Shown: positions 16,977-26,512 of the stretch, one piece after another
Layout: every line of letters starts with the position of its first letter
Numbering within the stretch: position 1 is the first letter of the stretch
Origin: Bordetella genomosp. 11
GTDB lineage: Bacteria > Pseudomonadota > Gammaproteobacteria > Burkholderiales > Burkholderiaceae_B
Direction: 5' to 3'
Assembly (NCBI RefSeq): GCF_002261215.1
Contig: NZ_NEVS01000001.1
Location: forward strand, 1,394,374-1,458,373
Length of the DNA stretch: 64,000 nt
Made by a program: the position numbers and the translations under genes
Notes under the pieces: model-generated
What the model saw: only the letters and a program-made list of their open reading frames with translations
Told to the model about the DNA's origin: nothing
Database searches by the model: none

Positions 16977-18536
16977 CTACCGCGCCGGCGCCCGTCGCCC
17001 GGTATCCGCGCGATCGCGCCGCCGCGGCTTGCGCATGGCCAGGAAGACGATAACGGCGCAGCCCATTGCGGTGCCCGCCGCCAGCAGGAACGCGCGCGAG
17101 AACCCCTGTGCGTATGCGCCATGCGCGATCGCCCACAGGATGCGCGACATGGTGGGCGGATAGGCCGCGATAGCGCTCTGGATATCCCCGGCCACGATGC
17201 GGCCGATGAAGGCTTCGTCCACGCGGATGCCGGAAGCGGTCATGCCCGCCCGTATGGCCGCGCCGGCATTGCTGGCCAGAACGGCGCCCAGTGCCGAGAA
17301 ACCGAGCAGGATGCCCGAAAAGCGCGCGGTGGTACTGATGCCGGATGCCATCCCGGCGCGGTCTGGCGGCACGGTTCCCATGATGGCTTTCTGCGTTTCG
17401 CCATTGAGCAAGCCTCCCCCGGTACCCAGCAAGGCCATGCCGATGACGACCGCGGCCGGCCCAGCCCGATGCGCGGCGTAGGCCATGACGATATTCCCCA
17501 GGGCAACGACGGCCAGGCCCAGCGCCAGGATGCCGGGTCCGCCCAGCCATGGAGACAGGCGCCGCCCGACCTGGGGGAAGACCAGCATGGCCAGGGCAAA
17601 GGGCAGCATGCCGACGCCCGCCGCCAACGCGCTTTGCCCGCGCGAGTTCTGCAGGAACAGCGGCAGCACCGATGCCATGACTTGCGCCGAGGCGGCGTAG
17701 GCGAACATGGCGAGGACCGCGCCCACGAAAGGCAGGGACGCGAACAGGTCCAGATCCAGCATGGGGTGCGGCCGCAGCCGTTCGGCAAGGCAAAATGCGC
17801 CGAACAGCGCCACCCCGGCGGCAACGCGCCCCAGCACCGCGCCGCTGGTCCAGCCTGACCCGGGGCCGAGTATCAAGGCCCAGGTCACGGCGAACATGGC
17901 CGCGGCGAAGAGCGCGATCCCCGGAAAATCAAGGGGGCGCGGTGTTGGATCGCGCGATTCGTCCACCCGGCGCAGCACCGCGATCCCCAGGGCCGCGCAG
18001 ATCGGCACGTTGGCATGGAAGGCCCAGCGCCATCCCAGCGCGCTGTTGACGATGCCGCCCAACAGTGGTGACAGGACCATGGTCAAGCCCATGATGCCCC
18101 CCCAGAGCGCCCACGCGCGTCCACGCGCGCCTTCGTCATGGAACGCATGGCCGACGATCGCCAGCGCCGGCGCCAGCAGGAAAGCCGACCCCGCGCCTTG
18201 CGCCGCGCGGGCGGCGTAGAGCACGGGCGCCGACGGCGCCAGTCCGCAGCCCAGGGAAGTCAGCGCGAACAGCGCGATGCCGTACAGGAACACCCGCTTG
18301 CGTCCGAAGCGGTCGGCGATCGTTCCGGCCGGCAGCAGCAAGGACGCGAAACACAGCACATAGGCGCTGATGACCCATTCGACCTGGGCGAAAGACGCCC
18401 CCAGGTCCCGCGCAATGGTCGGCAGGACGATACCCACGACGTTGGTGTCCAGCACCGTCATCGCGCAACCGAGCGAGGCGATCAGCAGTACGGCTGTTCC
18501 GCCGCGGGCGGGCCGGGCCTCCATTACGGTTTCCAT
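16977..18536 (-). CDS. MFS transporter, DHA2 (EmrB/QacA) family
   Basis: A 519-residue inner-membrane protein with about 14 hydrophobic segments. It has TVLDTNVVGIVLPTIARDL (motif D1 region), the loop motif GTIADRFGRKRVFLYGI (motif A) and GGGLLNGETQKAIMG. Proteins of this group are proton-driven drug or metabolite exporters; the substrate is unknown. It follows a GlcG/HbpS-family gene by 43 bp on the same strand, so they probably share a transcript controlled by the divergent LysR at 19191. Confidence 0.87.
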   Translation of the reverse strand: METVMEARPARGGTAVLLIASLGCAMTVLDTNVVGIVLPTIARDLGASFAQVEWVISAYVLCFASLLLPAGTIADRFGRKRVFLYGIALFALTSLGCGLAPSAPVLYAARAAQGAGSAFLLAPALAIVGHAFHDEGARGRAWALWGGIMGLTMVLSPLLGGIVNSALGWRWAFHANVPICAALGIAVLRRVDESRDPTPRPLDFPGIALFAAAMFAVTWALILGPGSGWTSGAVLGRVAAGVALFGAFCLAERLRPHPMLDLDLFASLPFVGAVLAMFAYAASAQVMASVLPLFLQNSRGQSALAAGVGMLPFALAMLVFPQVGRRLSPWLGGPGILALGLAVVALGNIVMAYAAHRAGPAAVVIGMALLGTGGGLLNGETQKAIMGTVPPDRAGMASGISTTARFSGILLGFSALGAVLASNAGAAIRAGMTASGIRVDEAFIGRIVAGDIQSAIAAYPPTMSRILWAIAHGAYAQGFSRAFLLAAGTAMGCAVIVFLAMRKPRRRDRADTGRRAPAR

Positions 18537-18579
18537 GAGCGGCCTCCGCGTCCACGCGGCGCCGGCGGATCGGCCGGCT

Positions 18580-19062
18580 TCATCTCAACGCCGCCACGCC
18601 AGCCCGCGCGATTTCTTCATCGTGCTGCGGCGTATCCGCCGATACGCCGATGGCGCCCACGGTTTGTCCATCGACCACGATCGGCAGGCCACCGCGCATA
18701 AGCACGAAGCCGCGTGCCGTGATCGCGGCGGGGCGTTGCCCGTTGACCGCATCTTCCAGCGCGCCGGTCGCGCGGCGGAATAGGGCAGCGGTTCTTGCCT
18801 TGCCCGGCGCCAGTTCGACGCCGGCCGGCACGGCGGCGCCGTCCATGCGGATCAACAGGATCGGCAAGCCGGCGCTGTCGGCCACCGCAATGACGCCGGG
18901 CCAGCCGGAGGTCCTGGCTTTTTCCTCGGCGGCCTGGGCCACTTGCCGCGCGGCCGCCAGTGTCAGGACGGGCTGTGTCGCCAGCTCTACCGCGTTCGCC
19001 GTCCGCGCGCCCATGGGCCACGCCAGCGCCCCCAGCAGGAGGGCGCAACCGAATTTGTACAT
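18580..19062 (-). CDS. GlcG/HbpS family protein with signal peptide
   Basis: A 160-residue exported protein. The signal peptide (CALLLGALAWPMGARTANA) is followed by the single ~135-residue GlcG/HbpS domain with LTLAAARQVAQAAEEKARTS, VAVADSAGLPILLIRMDGA and GGLPIVVDGQTVGAIGVSG-like text (GLPIVVDGQTVGAIGVS). HbpS of Streptomyces binds haem; the role of the periplasmic proteobacterial forms is unclear. It is divergent from a LysR gene and upstream of an MFS exporter. Confidence 0.85.
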   Translation of the reverse strand: MYKFGCALLLGALAWPMGARTANAVELATQPVLTLAAARQVAQAAEEKARTSGWPGVIAVADSAGLPILLIRMDGAAVPAGVELAPGKARTAALFRRATGALEDAVNGQRPAAITARGFVLMRGGLPIVVDGQTVGAIGVSADTPQHDEEIARAGVAALR

Positions 19063-19190
19063 GGGAACTCCTTATCATCCGTCACGGCGCATGCCGTGAC
19101 TCCTCCATGCCATTGCATCATCGGGCGGTAATTGAGTTCAATAGAGCAGTACGGCAAAATAATTCAGAAAAATCGAATACTGGAGCTTCC

Positions 19191-20090
19191 TTGGAACTGC
19201 GCCACCTCCGTGCCTTCGTCGTTGCCGCGCGCGAATTGCATTTCGCGCGCGCGGCGGAAATGCTGGGCGTGTCCTCGTCCACGCTGACGCTGCAAGTCCA
19301 GGAACTGGAACGGGCGCTGCAGGCCCGCCTATTCAACCGGACCAAACGCTCGGTCGCGCTGACCCCGGCGGGCGAGGCTTTTCTGGCGGAAACAGTCGCC
19401 GTCCTCGAGCGCTACGACCGCGCCGTGAACGTCGGCCGGCGCGCCGGCCGCGGCCAGGTGGGGCGGGTCGAATTGGGGCACGTGGGCTCGGCCGCCTTTA
19501 CCGGCGTGCTGCAGGATCAGATGCGCCGCTTTCGCGCGGCCTGGCCCGACGTCATGCTCAATGCCAGCGAGCTGCCCATGGACCAACTGCCGGGGCGCCT
19601 GGAGGCCGGAACCGTCGACATCGGGTTCGTTCGGCTGCCCGTGTCGCTACCAGCGGCAATCGCCAGTCATGTGCTCGTCAGGGATGACTTTTGCCTGGCA
19701 TTGCCGTCCGGTCACCGGCTGGCCGGCGACGGGCGCCCGGGCGGTGACCCGATCCGCGCGCGCGACCTGGCGAAGGAAGCATTCATTGTCCCGGAGCAGG
19801 ACCTCGGCTTGCGCGAAGTCGCCCGGCGGGGCCGCTTCGCGCCGCGCATCGCCGCGGTGCCGGGTTCTTTGCTGTCCGTCCTGACCCACGTATCGCTGGG
19901 AGCGGGCGTGGCGATCCTGCCCAGCGTAGTCAAGCGCGTCATCGCCTTGCCGGATGTGGTGTTCCGGCAGGTCGCCGGGCCCGGCATCCCGTCCTCCATC
20001 GCCGCGCTGTACCGGCGCCACGAGCGTTCCCCCGCCGTGCGGCATTTCATCGAACAGATCCGGAACACCGAGCCACTGCTGATCGATTAA
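19191..20090 (+). CDS. LysR-family transcriptional regulator (TTG start)
   Basis: A 299-residue LTTR. The frame is open far upstream, but the LysR domain begins LELRHLRAFVVAARELHFARAAE, so I chose the TTG at 19191, preceded by TGGAG. This leaves an AT-rich 128-bp divergent promoter region. Helix-turn-helix text is ARAAEMLGVSSSTLTLQVQE, and the wing is RLFNRTKRSVALTPAGEAFL. The effector domain is complete. It probably controls the divergent GlcG-MFS pair. Confidence 0.82.
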   Translation: MELRHLRAFVVAARELHFARAAEMLGVSSSTLTLQVQELERALQARLFNRTKRSVALTPAGEAFLAETVAVLERYDRAVNVGRRAGRGQVGRVELGHVGSAAFTGVLQDQMRRFRAAWPDVMLNASELPMDQLPGRLEAGTVDIGFVRLPVSLPAAIASHVLVRDDFCLALPSGHRLAGDGRPGGDPIRARDLAKEAFIVPEQDLGLREVARRGRFAPRIAAVPGSLLSVLTHVSLGAGVAILPSVVKRVIALPDVVFRQVAGPGIPSSIAALYRRHERSPAVRHFIEQIRNTEPLLID

Positions 20091-20115
20091 GTGCTGGGGT
20101 GGCCCCGCATCGGAA

Positions 20116-21555
20116 TTACCCGCGCCGCGCCGGAATCGTCAGCGCCGCGACCACGCCCAGCGCATGTATCGCGCAGAATACGGCGAATGTGCTGGAAAAC
20201 GCCGAGCCCTGCGAGGCGGGGTGTGTCTCCAGGCTGGCGTGCAGCCAGATTGCCAGGCAGGTCGTGGCGACGGGACCGCCCAGCCGCTGCACGATATTCA
20301 GCGCCGTCGTGGCGACCGGCAGCTCCTCTTTGGGGATGCCGGCATAGGCGGACGATATCGAAGGGATATTGATCGACCCCAATCCCACGCCGCGGACCCA
20401 AAGCAGCAGGCAAATCACGATGTCCGGCAGGTCGTAGACGCTGACCAGCACAAAGGGCAGGGTGCCCGCCAGCCCGATCAGCGCGCCGGCCGTGGACACG
20501 CGGCGCGAGCCGAAGCGATCCGTCAGGCGGCCCATCCAGGGAAAGGCGCATAGCAGGCCGACGCCCATCGCGGCCAGCAGGATACCGGCGCGCGAGGGGC
20601 TGTAGCCGCGCGCGGCGATCAGGTATAGGGGGAACAGCAACTGCCCGCCGTAGGTCATGCAGTTCGACAGGAACTGCGTGGCGGCCGAAGGCGCGAACGA
20701 GCGCGCGCGGAACAGGCGGATGTCGATCAAGGCGGACGCGCCGCGGCGCGCGGCGTGCCACAGGAAGGCCAGAAGCAGCAGCACGGCGATGCCCAGTTCC
20801 AGACGGATGCCGTCCCCGGTGGCGGAACCCTCCGCGCTGGCCAGGGTCTCCAGGCTGTGCAGCAGCATTGCCAGCGCGGGCGCGAGCATGATGAAGCCCA
20901 GGGCGTCGAAGTTGCGCCGGACGCGCAGGTCCCGGTCCGGCGGCAGCACACGCCACGCAAGCAGGGTTGCCAGTATGCCTACGGGGAGGTTGACCAGGAA
21001 GATCCACGGCCACCCGGCATGCTGCAGGATCAGTCCGGCCAGGGTCGGCCCCAGGATGGGACCGATCATCACCGGCATGACCGCGAACCCCATGACCCGC
21101 GCCATGTGGCGTCCCGCCGTGCGCGCCATCATCATCTGCGACATGGGGGTCAGCAGGCCGCCGGCCATGCCTTGCAGGACCCGCGACACGATCAGGCTGC
21201 TGGCGTCCGTCGCGATACCGCAGAACAGCGAAGTCAGCGTGAATATCGAAAAGCAGATCAGGTACACCCGCTTGGCGCCAAGGCGATCCACCAGCCAGCC
21301 GGTCAACGGCAGGGTCAGCGCGAGCGCCAGCAGGTAGCCGCTGGAAACCCACTGGATGGTGGTCAGGCTGGTATTCAGTTCGGACGCCAGGGTCGACAGC
21401 GATACGTTGACCACGGTGGAGTCGAGTTGCGCCATCAGCGGGGCCAGCATGACCACCCCGGCGATTTTCCATACCTGCGGATCGATGCGGTCGTCCCGGC
21501 GCGGGTCCGGGGTGGATAGGGGTGCTTCGGGTTTACCTGGGGAGGAGGCGGGCAC
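20116..21555 (-). CDS. MFS transporter, DHA2 family
   Basis: A 479-residue, ~14-segment exporter with MAQLDSTVVNVSLSTLASEL, GWLVDRLGAKRVYLICFSI (motif A), VLQGMAGGLLTPM and the C-motif-like VMIGPILGPTLAGLIL. It is of the EmrB/LfrA type. Its substrate is unknown. It lies 99 bp downstream of the SDR gene on the same strand and is convergent with the LysR gene at 20090. Confidence 0.87.
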   Translation of the reverse strand: MPASSPGKPEAPLSTPDPRRDDRIDPQVWKIAGVVMLAPLMAQLDSTVVNVSLSTLASELNTSLTTIQWVSSGYLLALALTLPLTGWLVDRLGAKRVYLICFSIFTLTSLFCGIATDASSLIVSRVLQGMAGGLLTPMSQMMMARTAGRHMARVMGFAVMPVMIGPILGPTLAGLILQHAGWPWIFLVNLPVGILATLLAWRVLPPDRDLRVRRNFDALGFIMLAPALAMLLHSLETLASAEGSATGDGIRLELGIAVLLLLAFLWHAARRGASALIDIRLFRARSFAPSAATQFLSNCMTYGGQLLFPLYLIAARGYSPSRAGILLAAMGVGLLCAFPWMGRLTDRFGSRRVSTAGALIGLAGTLPFVLVSVYDLPDIVICLLLWVRGVGLGSINIPSISSAYAGIPKEELPVATTALNIVQRLGGPVATTCLAIWLHASLETHPASQGSAFSSTFAVFCAIHALGVVAALTIPARRG

Positions 21556-21654
21556 GGGCAGTAGGTCGGGCTTGAAGCCTTGCGGCGGCGATGGATTTGC
21601 CCGGGAATTCTAGTGGTGCTCCGCTTAAAAAGACCTGCGACGGCTCCCAGGGCG

Positions 21655-22449
21655 CTATATGCGGCAAGTGATTCCGCCATCCACCGGCAGGTTGACCCCG
21701 GTAATGTATGCCGCTTCGTCCGAGGCCAGGAAGGCCGCGGCGTTGGCCACGTCCCAGCCCGTGCCCATGCGGCCCATCGGGCAAAGGGCGGAACGCTGCG
21801 CCACCATGGCCTGCCGGTCGTTCTCGTATTGGCCGGCGATGGCCTGGTAGATATGGGGGGTGTCCATCATGCCGGGCATGATGGTATTGGCGCGTATGCC
21901 GAAAGGGGCGTATTCCAGCGCGATCGATACGGTCAGTTGGTTCAGTCCGGCCTTGCTCGCGCAATAGGCGGCGTACGGATATCCCGTGTGGCGTATCGCC
22001 GCGATCGACGAGATATTCGTGATGACCCCGCCGCGGTTTTCCTTCATATGGGGCAGCACGGCGCGGCAGGTCAGGAAGGTGCCCCTCAGGTTCAGGTCCT
22101 GGGCGCGATCCCAATCGGCGATGGGGATGTCCTCGATGCTGCCCATGATAGGCGCGCCCACATTGTTATGCAGGATATCGATGCGCCCGTGGCCACGGAT
22201 AATGGCCGGAACCAGCTCGGCCACCTGCGCCTGATCCGTCACGTCGCACTCCAGGGCTTGTGCCTGGCCGCCTTCGCCGTCGATGATCGCGGCGGTTTCG
22301 CTCGCGGCCGCGAGCTTGATATCGATGACCACCACGCGGGCGCCTTCGCGCGCGTATTTCACCGCCGACGCCTTGCCGTTGCCCCAGCCGGGCCCGATGG
22401 AGCCGGCGCCGAATACGACGGCGACCTTTCCGGACAATCTTCCGCTCAT
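21655..22449 (-). CDS. Short-chain dehydrogenase/reductase (classical SDR)
   Basis: A 264-residue oxidoreductase. The cofactor loop is VVFGAGSIGPGWGNGKASAV, an unusual stretched TGxxxGxG. The family's NNVG (HNNVGAP), catalytic SSIAAIRHTGYPYAAYCASK (Ser...Tyr-x-x-x-Lys) and the C-terminal TGVNLPVDGG are present. The ATG at 22449 is chosen for the AGGAGG 4 bases upstream. The substrate is unknown; it may share an operon with the MFS gene downstream. Confidence 0.88.
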   Translation of the reverse strand: MSGRLSGKVAVVFGAGSIGPGWGNGKASAVKYAREGARVVVIDIKLAAASETAAIIDGEGGQAQALECDVTDQAQVAELVPAIIRGHGRIDILHNNVGAPIMGSIEDIPIADWDRAQDLNLRGTFLTCRAVLPHMKENRGGVITNISSIAAIRHTGYPYAAYCASKAGLNQLTVSIALEYAPFGIRANTIMPGMMDTPHIYQAIAGQYENDRQAMVAQRSALCPMGRMGTGWDVANAAAFLASDEAAYITGVNLPVDGGITCRI

Positions 22450-22769
22450 GCGTCCTCCTTTGTCTCGCCGCGCCATGCCTTCGGGGCGGGCTTGTTATGT
22501 CGTGACGTTCCATTCTAGGAAACCGCGCACGGAAAGGCGAGTTCTCCCGGCGACGCCGGCGGACGGGAGGGTGTGCCCGGCGATGCGGAAATTACACCTC
22601 TTGCGGGCCAGGCGGTACTACGCTTCCTGCCCAGCGCATACGCGCGGTGTCAGCCACACGCGCCGCTGGCGGGGGCATGCCGGTCCTGCGAGTCCGCACC
22701 GGACGTGGCGTGTTTTGAATTTTGCCTTTAGTAGCAACGGGTCCAGGTCACACGAACAAAGAGGAAGAA
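22450..22769. other. Divergent intergenic region, nothing specific seen
   Basis: This 320-bp gap separates the divergent SDR and DUF4239 genes. It contains only the SDR Shine-Dalgarno sequence near 22453-22458 and an AT-richer patch near 22710-22735 that may be the DUF4239 promoter. I see no gene or structured RNA. Confidence 0.4.
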
Positions 22770-23534
22770 ATGATCGAACTTGTCAGCCGTCCGATTTTGT
22801 TTTTCGTCGTATCGCTGCTGCTCATGATGTTCGCGGCGTGGATAGGGGTGGCCGCGCAGCGGCACACGCATCTGGATAGCGCCGCCCGCGAGGATTTCGG
22901 CGTCGTGCAGTCGGCCACGCTGACCTTGCTGGCGCTGGTGATCGGCTTCAGCCTGTCGATGGCTGTCGGCCGCTACGACCAGCGCAAAGACTATGAAGAG
23001 GAAGAAGCGAATGCGATCGGGACGCAGGTGTTGCGCGCCGATCTTCTGCCCGCGGCCCAGGCCGCCCAGCTGAGATCCCTGCTGGAAAAGTACCTGCGGC
23101 AGCGCATCCTGTATTACCAGTACCGCGACAGGCGGGAACTCGAGGCCATCAATCGCGCGAGCGTCCTCCTGCAAGGCGAGATGTGGGCAGCGACCCGCGT
23201 GGGCGCGTCGCTGGAACCGACGCCCGTTGCCGCACTGGTGCTTTCCGGAATGAACGACGTCATCAACCGGCAAGGCTACACGCAAGCCGAATGGACCAAT
23301 CGCATCCCGCCCGCCGTGTGGTATCTGATGATCCTGATCGGCGTCCTGTCCAATGTGCTGGTGGGCTATGGTTCCCGCGGGCAAGGCACGCGCAGGGTTT
23401 TCCTGTTCGTCATGCCGGTCGTGGTGTCGCTCTCTTTCATGCTTATCGCCGACATCGACAGCCCGCGAGGCGGCATCATCCGTGTGCAGCCCCAAAATCT
23501 GCTGCTGGTGGCGCAGTCCTTGCCGCAGCCGTGA
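22770..23534 (+). CDS. DUF4239 (bestrophin-like domain) membrane protein
   Basis: A 254-residue membrane protein with four hydrophobic segments. ILFFVVSLLLMMFAAWIGVA and TLTLLALVIGFSLSMAVGRYD lie near the start, and VWYLMILIGVLSNVLVGYG and VFLFVMPVVVSLSFMLIAD near the end, with a charged helical region between. The RYDQRKDYEEEEANAIG stretch after the second segment is the conserved signature of the family. No biochemical role is established. The RBS is GAGGAAG, 5 bases before the ATG. Confidence 0.8.
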   Translation: MIELVSRPILFFVVSLLLMMFAAWIGVAAQRHTHLDSAAREDFGVVQSATLTLLALVIGFSLSMAVGRYDQRKDYEEEEANAIGTQVLRADLLPAAQAAQLRSLLEKYLRQRILYYQYRDRRELEAINRASVLLQGEMWAATRVGASLEPTPVAALVLSGMNDVINRQGYTQAEWTNRIPPAVWYLMILIGVLSNVLVGYGSRGQGTRRVFLFVMPVVVSLSFMLIADIDSPRGGIIRVQPQNLLLVAQSLPQP

Positions 23535-23568
23535 TGCGCGGGGCGCGGCGGCGCCGCGCCATGCCGCA

Positions 23569-24525
23569 TCATTGCTTCTGCAGGCCCAATTCCTTGACCA
23601 GCTGGCCCAGCTCCGCGTATTCCTTGCGGATGTGCGCGGCGAACGCCTTGCGGCGCAGGATCTTCTTTTCGACGCCTGCCGTCTCGAAGAACTTGACCAT
23701 TTCCGGCGTGTTGGCGGCCTTCTCGAATGCGTCGGCGATATGCTCCACCCGTGCATCGGGAGTGCCAGCGGGTACGACGATTCCGTGCCACAGCAGCGTT
23801 TCTTTCTCGGGAATTCCCAGGGCGGTCAAGCTCGTGGCCTGCGGCAAGGCCTTCACGGGATCGGCGCTCGTGGCAAGCAGGCACTTGACCTCGCCCGCTT
23901 TCTCCATGGCAACCGCGGGCGGGACCGAACCCACGTAGATATCGACCACTTTCCCCATCAGGGCGGTCATGCTCTCGCCCGCGCCGCGGTAGGGAATGTC
24001 GCGCGCCTTCACCCCGAAAGCCTGGAAGACACGCTCGGCCGCCAACTGGCCGGGGCCCGCCACCCCGTCGGTGCCGAAGGTGTAGTGACCCGGCTGGGCT
24101 TTGAGCTGATCGAGCATTTCCTTGCCATTGTTGGCCGGGAAATCCTTGCGTACGCAAAGCACGTAGGGGGCGGCATCCAGCTGGATAACGGGAATGTAGT
24201 CGTCCAGCCCGTAGGTCGTCGGGATGGAATGCGGCGCCACGGTGATGGGGCCCATCCAGACCCCCGCCATGGTCAGGCCGTCCGGCTTCGAACGCACCAA
24301 TTGGCCCACACCTATCGCGCCGCCCGCGCCGCCGACATTCTGCACGACGATGGTCGCATCCAGATAGGGTTCCGCGTAACGCACGGCGGCCCGGAAAAGG
24401 GAGTCCGTCCCGCCGCCGGGCGCTGTCGGAATGATCATCTTTACGGTGTCGCCGGCCAGCGCGACATTGCCCGCGCCCAGGATCATTGAAAATAATGCTG
24501 CGACCAGAAGCTTATGCTTTCTCAT
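23569..24525 (-). CDS. Bug-type (TctC family) periplasmic solute-binding protein
   Basis: A 318-residue protein. The signal peptide ends ...MILGAGNVALAG. The mature protein starts DTVKMIIPTAPGGGTDSLFR, with the beta-alpha-beta pocket motifs VVQNVGGAGGAIGVGQLVRS and YRGAGESMTALMGKVVDIYV. Bug proteins bind carboxylates for TctAB permeases or as orphan sensors, and are hugely expanded in Bordetella. No tctAB is adjacent. It is the last gene of the cluster headed by the lyase gene at 26376, 62 bp after the amidohydrolase. Confidence 0.9.
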   Translation of the reverse strand: MRKHKLLVAALFSMILGAGNVALAGDTVKMIIPTAPGGGTDSLFRAAVRYAEPYLDATIVVQNVGGAGGAIGVGQLVRSKPDGLTMAGVWMGPITVAPHSIPTTYGLDDYIPVIQLDAAPYVLCVRKDFPANNGKEMLDQLKAQPGHYTFGTDGVAGPGQLAAERVFQAFGVKARDIPYRGAGESMTALMGKVVDIYVGSVPPAVAMEKAGEVKCLLATSADPVKALPQATSLTALGIPEKETLLWHGIVVPAGTPDARVEHIADAFEKAANTPEMVKFFETAGVEKKILRRKAFAAHIRKEYAELGQLVKELGLQKQ

Positions 24526-24587
24526 CGTGTCGTCTCCTCGATGGGTACTGAATTGAAGATGCACGCGCCAGGCCGGCGCGTGCCTTG

Positions 24588-25421
24588 CTACTCGCCGAAT
24601 CCAAACGCTTCGTATGCGTTCTTCGTCAGGATCCGGTCGCGGATGCCGCTGTCCGGCACGCATTCGAACAGTCCTTCGATACATTGCCGGTACGTCACCG
24701 CGTCCTCATGGCCCACCCACGGCCAATCCGTCGCCCACAGGGCGCGCTCGCCGTGCGATCGCTCGACGATGCGCGTTGCAAGAACCCGCGCATCGCTGCC
24801 CCGCAGGCGGAATGGCGCCGATAGCTTCACCCACGTATTCCCGGCTTCCAACGCGTCCAGCAAGGCCACGAAGCCCTCGCTGCGTTCGCCCTCGTTGCCG
24901 GGCGGATTGCCGAAATGGTCTATCACCGTGCGCACCCCGCTGGCGCGGAGGGCGGCAAGCACGGGCGCCAGGTGTTCGCCTTCCAGATACACCTCGATAT
25001 GCAGGCCCAGGTTCCTGGCCTTCGCCAGCAGGCCCTGGTATTCCCGGGACCGGATATCCGGGATCGCGTGCCGCTTCACCCAGTTCAGCCGGATGCCGCA
25101 CACGCCCTCCCGCTGCATGGATGCCAGAGCGGCTTCGTCGATATCGGGCTGCACGATCGCCGTGCCGCGCAACCTGCCTTTGGATGCCCGCAGCGCCTCC
25201 AGCAGGACCCGGTTATCGGGTCCGTAGAAACTGGGCGCGGTCAGCAGGCCATAAGCCACCCCGTGGGCGGTGAGCGTATCCAGGTAGTCTTCGACAGTTG
25301 CGTCGCGGCCAGGCTGCGAATGCCGCTCGCTGACCAAAGGAAGATCCTTCCTGATCACGTGGGCATGGCAGTCGACCGAACCTGGGGGCAATACGCCGGA
25401 GGCAGTGGCCGGGCTATGCAT
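24588..25421 (-). CDS. Amidohydrolase-2 family hydrolase (lactonase-like)
   Basis: A 277-residue TIM barrel. The metal motif VDCHAHVI is near residue 16. VIDHFGNPPGNEGE and the terminal LWATDWPWVGHED (the Asp of the active site) also fit the amidohydrolase-2 / 2-pyrone-4,6-dicarboxylate lactonase group. It probably hydrolyses a small lactone or carboxylated ring product. It overlaps the upstream lyase gene by 8 bases, so the two are coupled and likely act in one pathway. Confidence 0.82.
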   Translation of the reverse strand: MHSPATASGVLPPGSVDCHAHVIRKDLPLVSERHSQPGRDATVEDYLDTLTAHGVAYGLLTAPSFYGPDNRVLLEALRASKGRLRGTAIVQPDIDEAALASMQREGVCGIRLNWVKRHAIPDIRSREYQGLLAKARNLGLHIEVYLEGEHLAPVLAALRASGVRTVIDHFGNPPGNEGERSEGFVALLDALEAGNTWVKLSAPFRLRGSDARVLATRIVERSHGERALWATDWPWVGHEDAVTYRQCIEGLFECVPDSGIRDRILTKNAYEAFGFGE

Positions 25422-26376
25422 GGCCTGCCGCCTTCGCCGTGGCGTGGACCGCGCCGACCGGCTCGCCGCCGTACTTCGCGGCCTTCTGATCGTCGGTCAG
25501 GAACTTCTCTTCCAGGCCTTTGACCTCCGCCATCCCCATGATGTCGTTCAGTTCCTCGAAGCTCAGCGCGGCGTCCGGGCGATCCTCGGGCTGACCGGTC
25601 GCCAGCGACCGGCCCAGTATTTCCAGGCCATTTTTCATGCCGGCCAATGCGCAGGCCGTCAGCAGGCGCGGATAGATGACAACCGCCACCCCCAGGTCCT
25701 GCAATTGCGCGGCGGACAACAGCGGCGTCGTCGAGCGCTGGCGAATGCCGAACCCCATGTTCACGCAAAGCGGCTTGGGCACATTGGCCGCCACCGTACG
25801 GATCTGTCCCGCATCCAGCAGCGCATCGGCGAACAGCAGGTCGGCCCCGGCTTCCGCGTAGGCATTCAGGCGCCGGATGACTTCGTCCAGGCCATGGGTG
25901 GCCAGCGTATCGGTGCGCGACTTGATCACGAAGTCGGGGTCGGTGCGCGCTTCGCAGGCGGCGCGCAGCTTCTGCACCATTTCATCCTGGGGAATGACCT
26001 CTTTGCCGCGCATGTGGCCGCAGCGCTTGGGCCAGGCCTGGTCCTCCAGCATGATGCCCGCCGCGCCTGCGCGTTCGAACGCGCGGACCGTGTGGTAGGC
26101 GTTGATCGCATTGCCGTAGCCGGTATCCCCGTCGGCCAGCAGCGCGAGATTCGAGCAGGCGGCAATGCTGCGTACAGCGGCCACATTTTCTTCCATGCCC
26201 ATGATGCCCACATCGACCTGCCCGAGGCGGCTCTCGCTTACCCCACTGCCTGTAATGAAGGCAGTGGGATAACCCATGTGCTCCACCAATCGCGCGCTGA
26301 AGCCGTCGAATACCCCGGGCTGCACGAGGATCTGCGGCGCCTGGATGGCAGCGCGGAGTTGTTTTGTCTTGGTCAT
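25414..26376 (-). CDS. Isocitrate lyase/PEP mutase superfamily enzyme
   Basis: A 320-residue enzyme. It has ITGSGVSESRLGQVDVG, the Mg-binding ADGDTGYGNAINAYHTVRAF and the active-site loop WPKRCGHMRGKEVIP. KRCGH carries the catalytic Cys of C-C lyases, so it is more likely a methylisocitrate/dimethylmalate-type lyase than a mutase. Further upstream the frame is open, but the ATG at 26376 has GGAGAC 6 bases before it and fits the family. It heads the cluster and is divergent from the LysR at 26513. Confidence 0.85.
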   Translation of the reverse strand: MTKTKQLRAAIQAPQILVQPGVFDGFSARLVEHMGYPTAFITGSGVSESRLGQVDVGIMGMEENVAAVRSIAACSNLALLADGDTGYGNAINAYHTVRAFERAGAAGIMLEDQAWPKRCGHMRGKEVIPQDEMVQKLRAACEARTDPDFVIKSRTDTLATHGLDEVIRRLNAYAEAGADLLFADALLDAGQIRTVAANVPKPLCVNMGFGIRQRSTTPLLSAAQLQDLGVAVVIYPRLLTACALAGMKNGLEILGRSLATGQPEDRPDAALSFEELNDIMGMAEVKGLEEKFLTDDQKAAKYGGEPVGAVHATAKAAGHA

Positions 26377-26462
26377 TGCCTTGTCTCCTGAGCCAGCTCC
26401 GGAGCGCGATCGAGATTCGGGAATCCATGCTCCAGACTGGTGCGCGTATCCTAGCAACGCCT

Positions 26463-26490
26463 CATTTATTAAACTAATTAAAGTTTTTAG
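26463..26490. promoter_or_regulatory. AT-rich divergent promoter/operator region
   Basis: The bases TTTATTAAACTAATTAAAG with the following TTTTTAG form overlapping T-(11)-A type dyads in an otherwise GC-rich region. They sit between the divergent LysR and lyase genes, 22 bases before the LysR ATG. This is the expected place for an LTTR box; no experiment supports it. Confidence 0.45.
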
Positions 26491-26512
26491 GCAGATTTCA
26501 TAGGAAAAACTG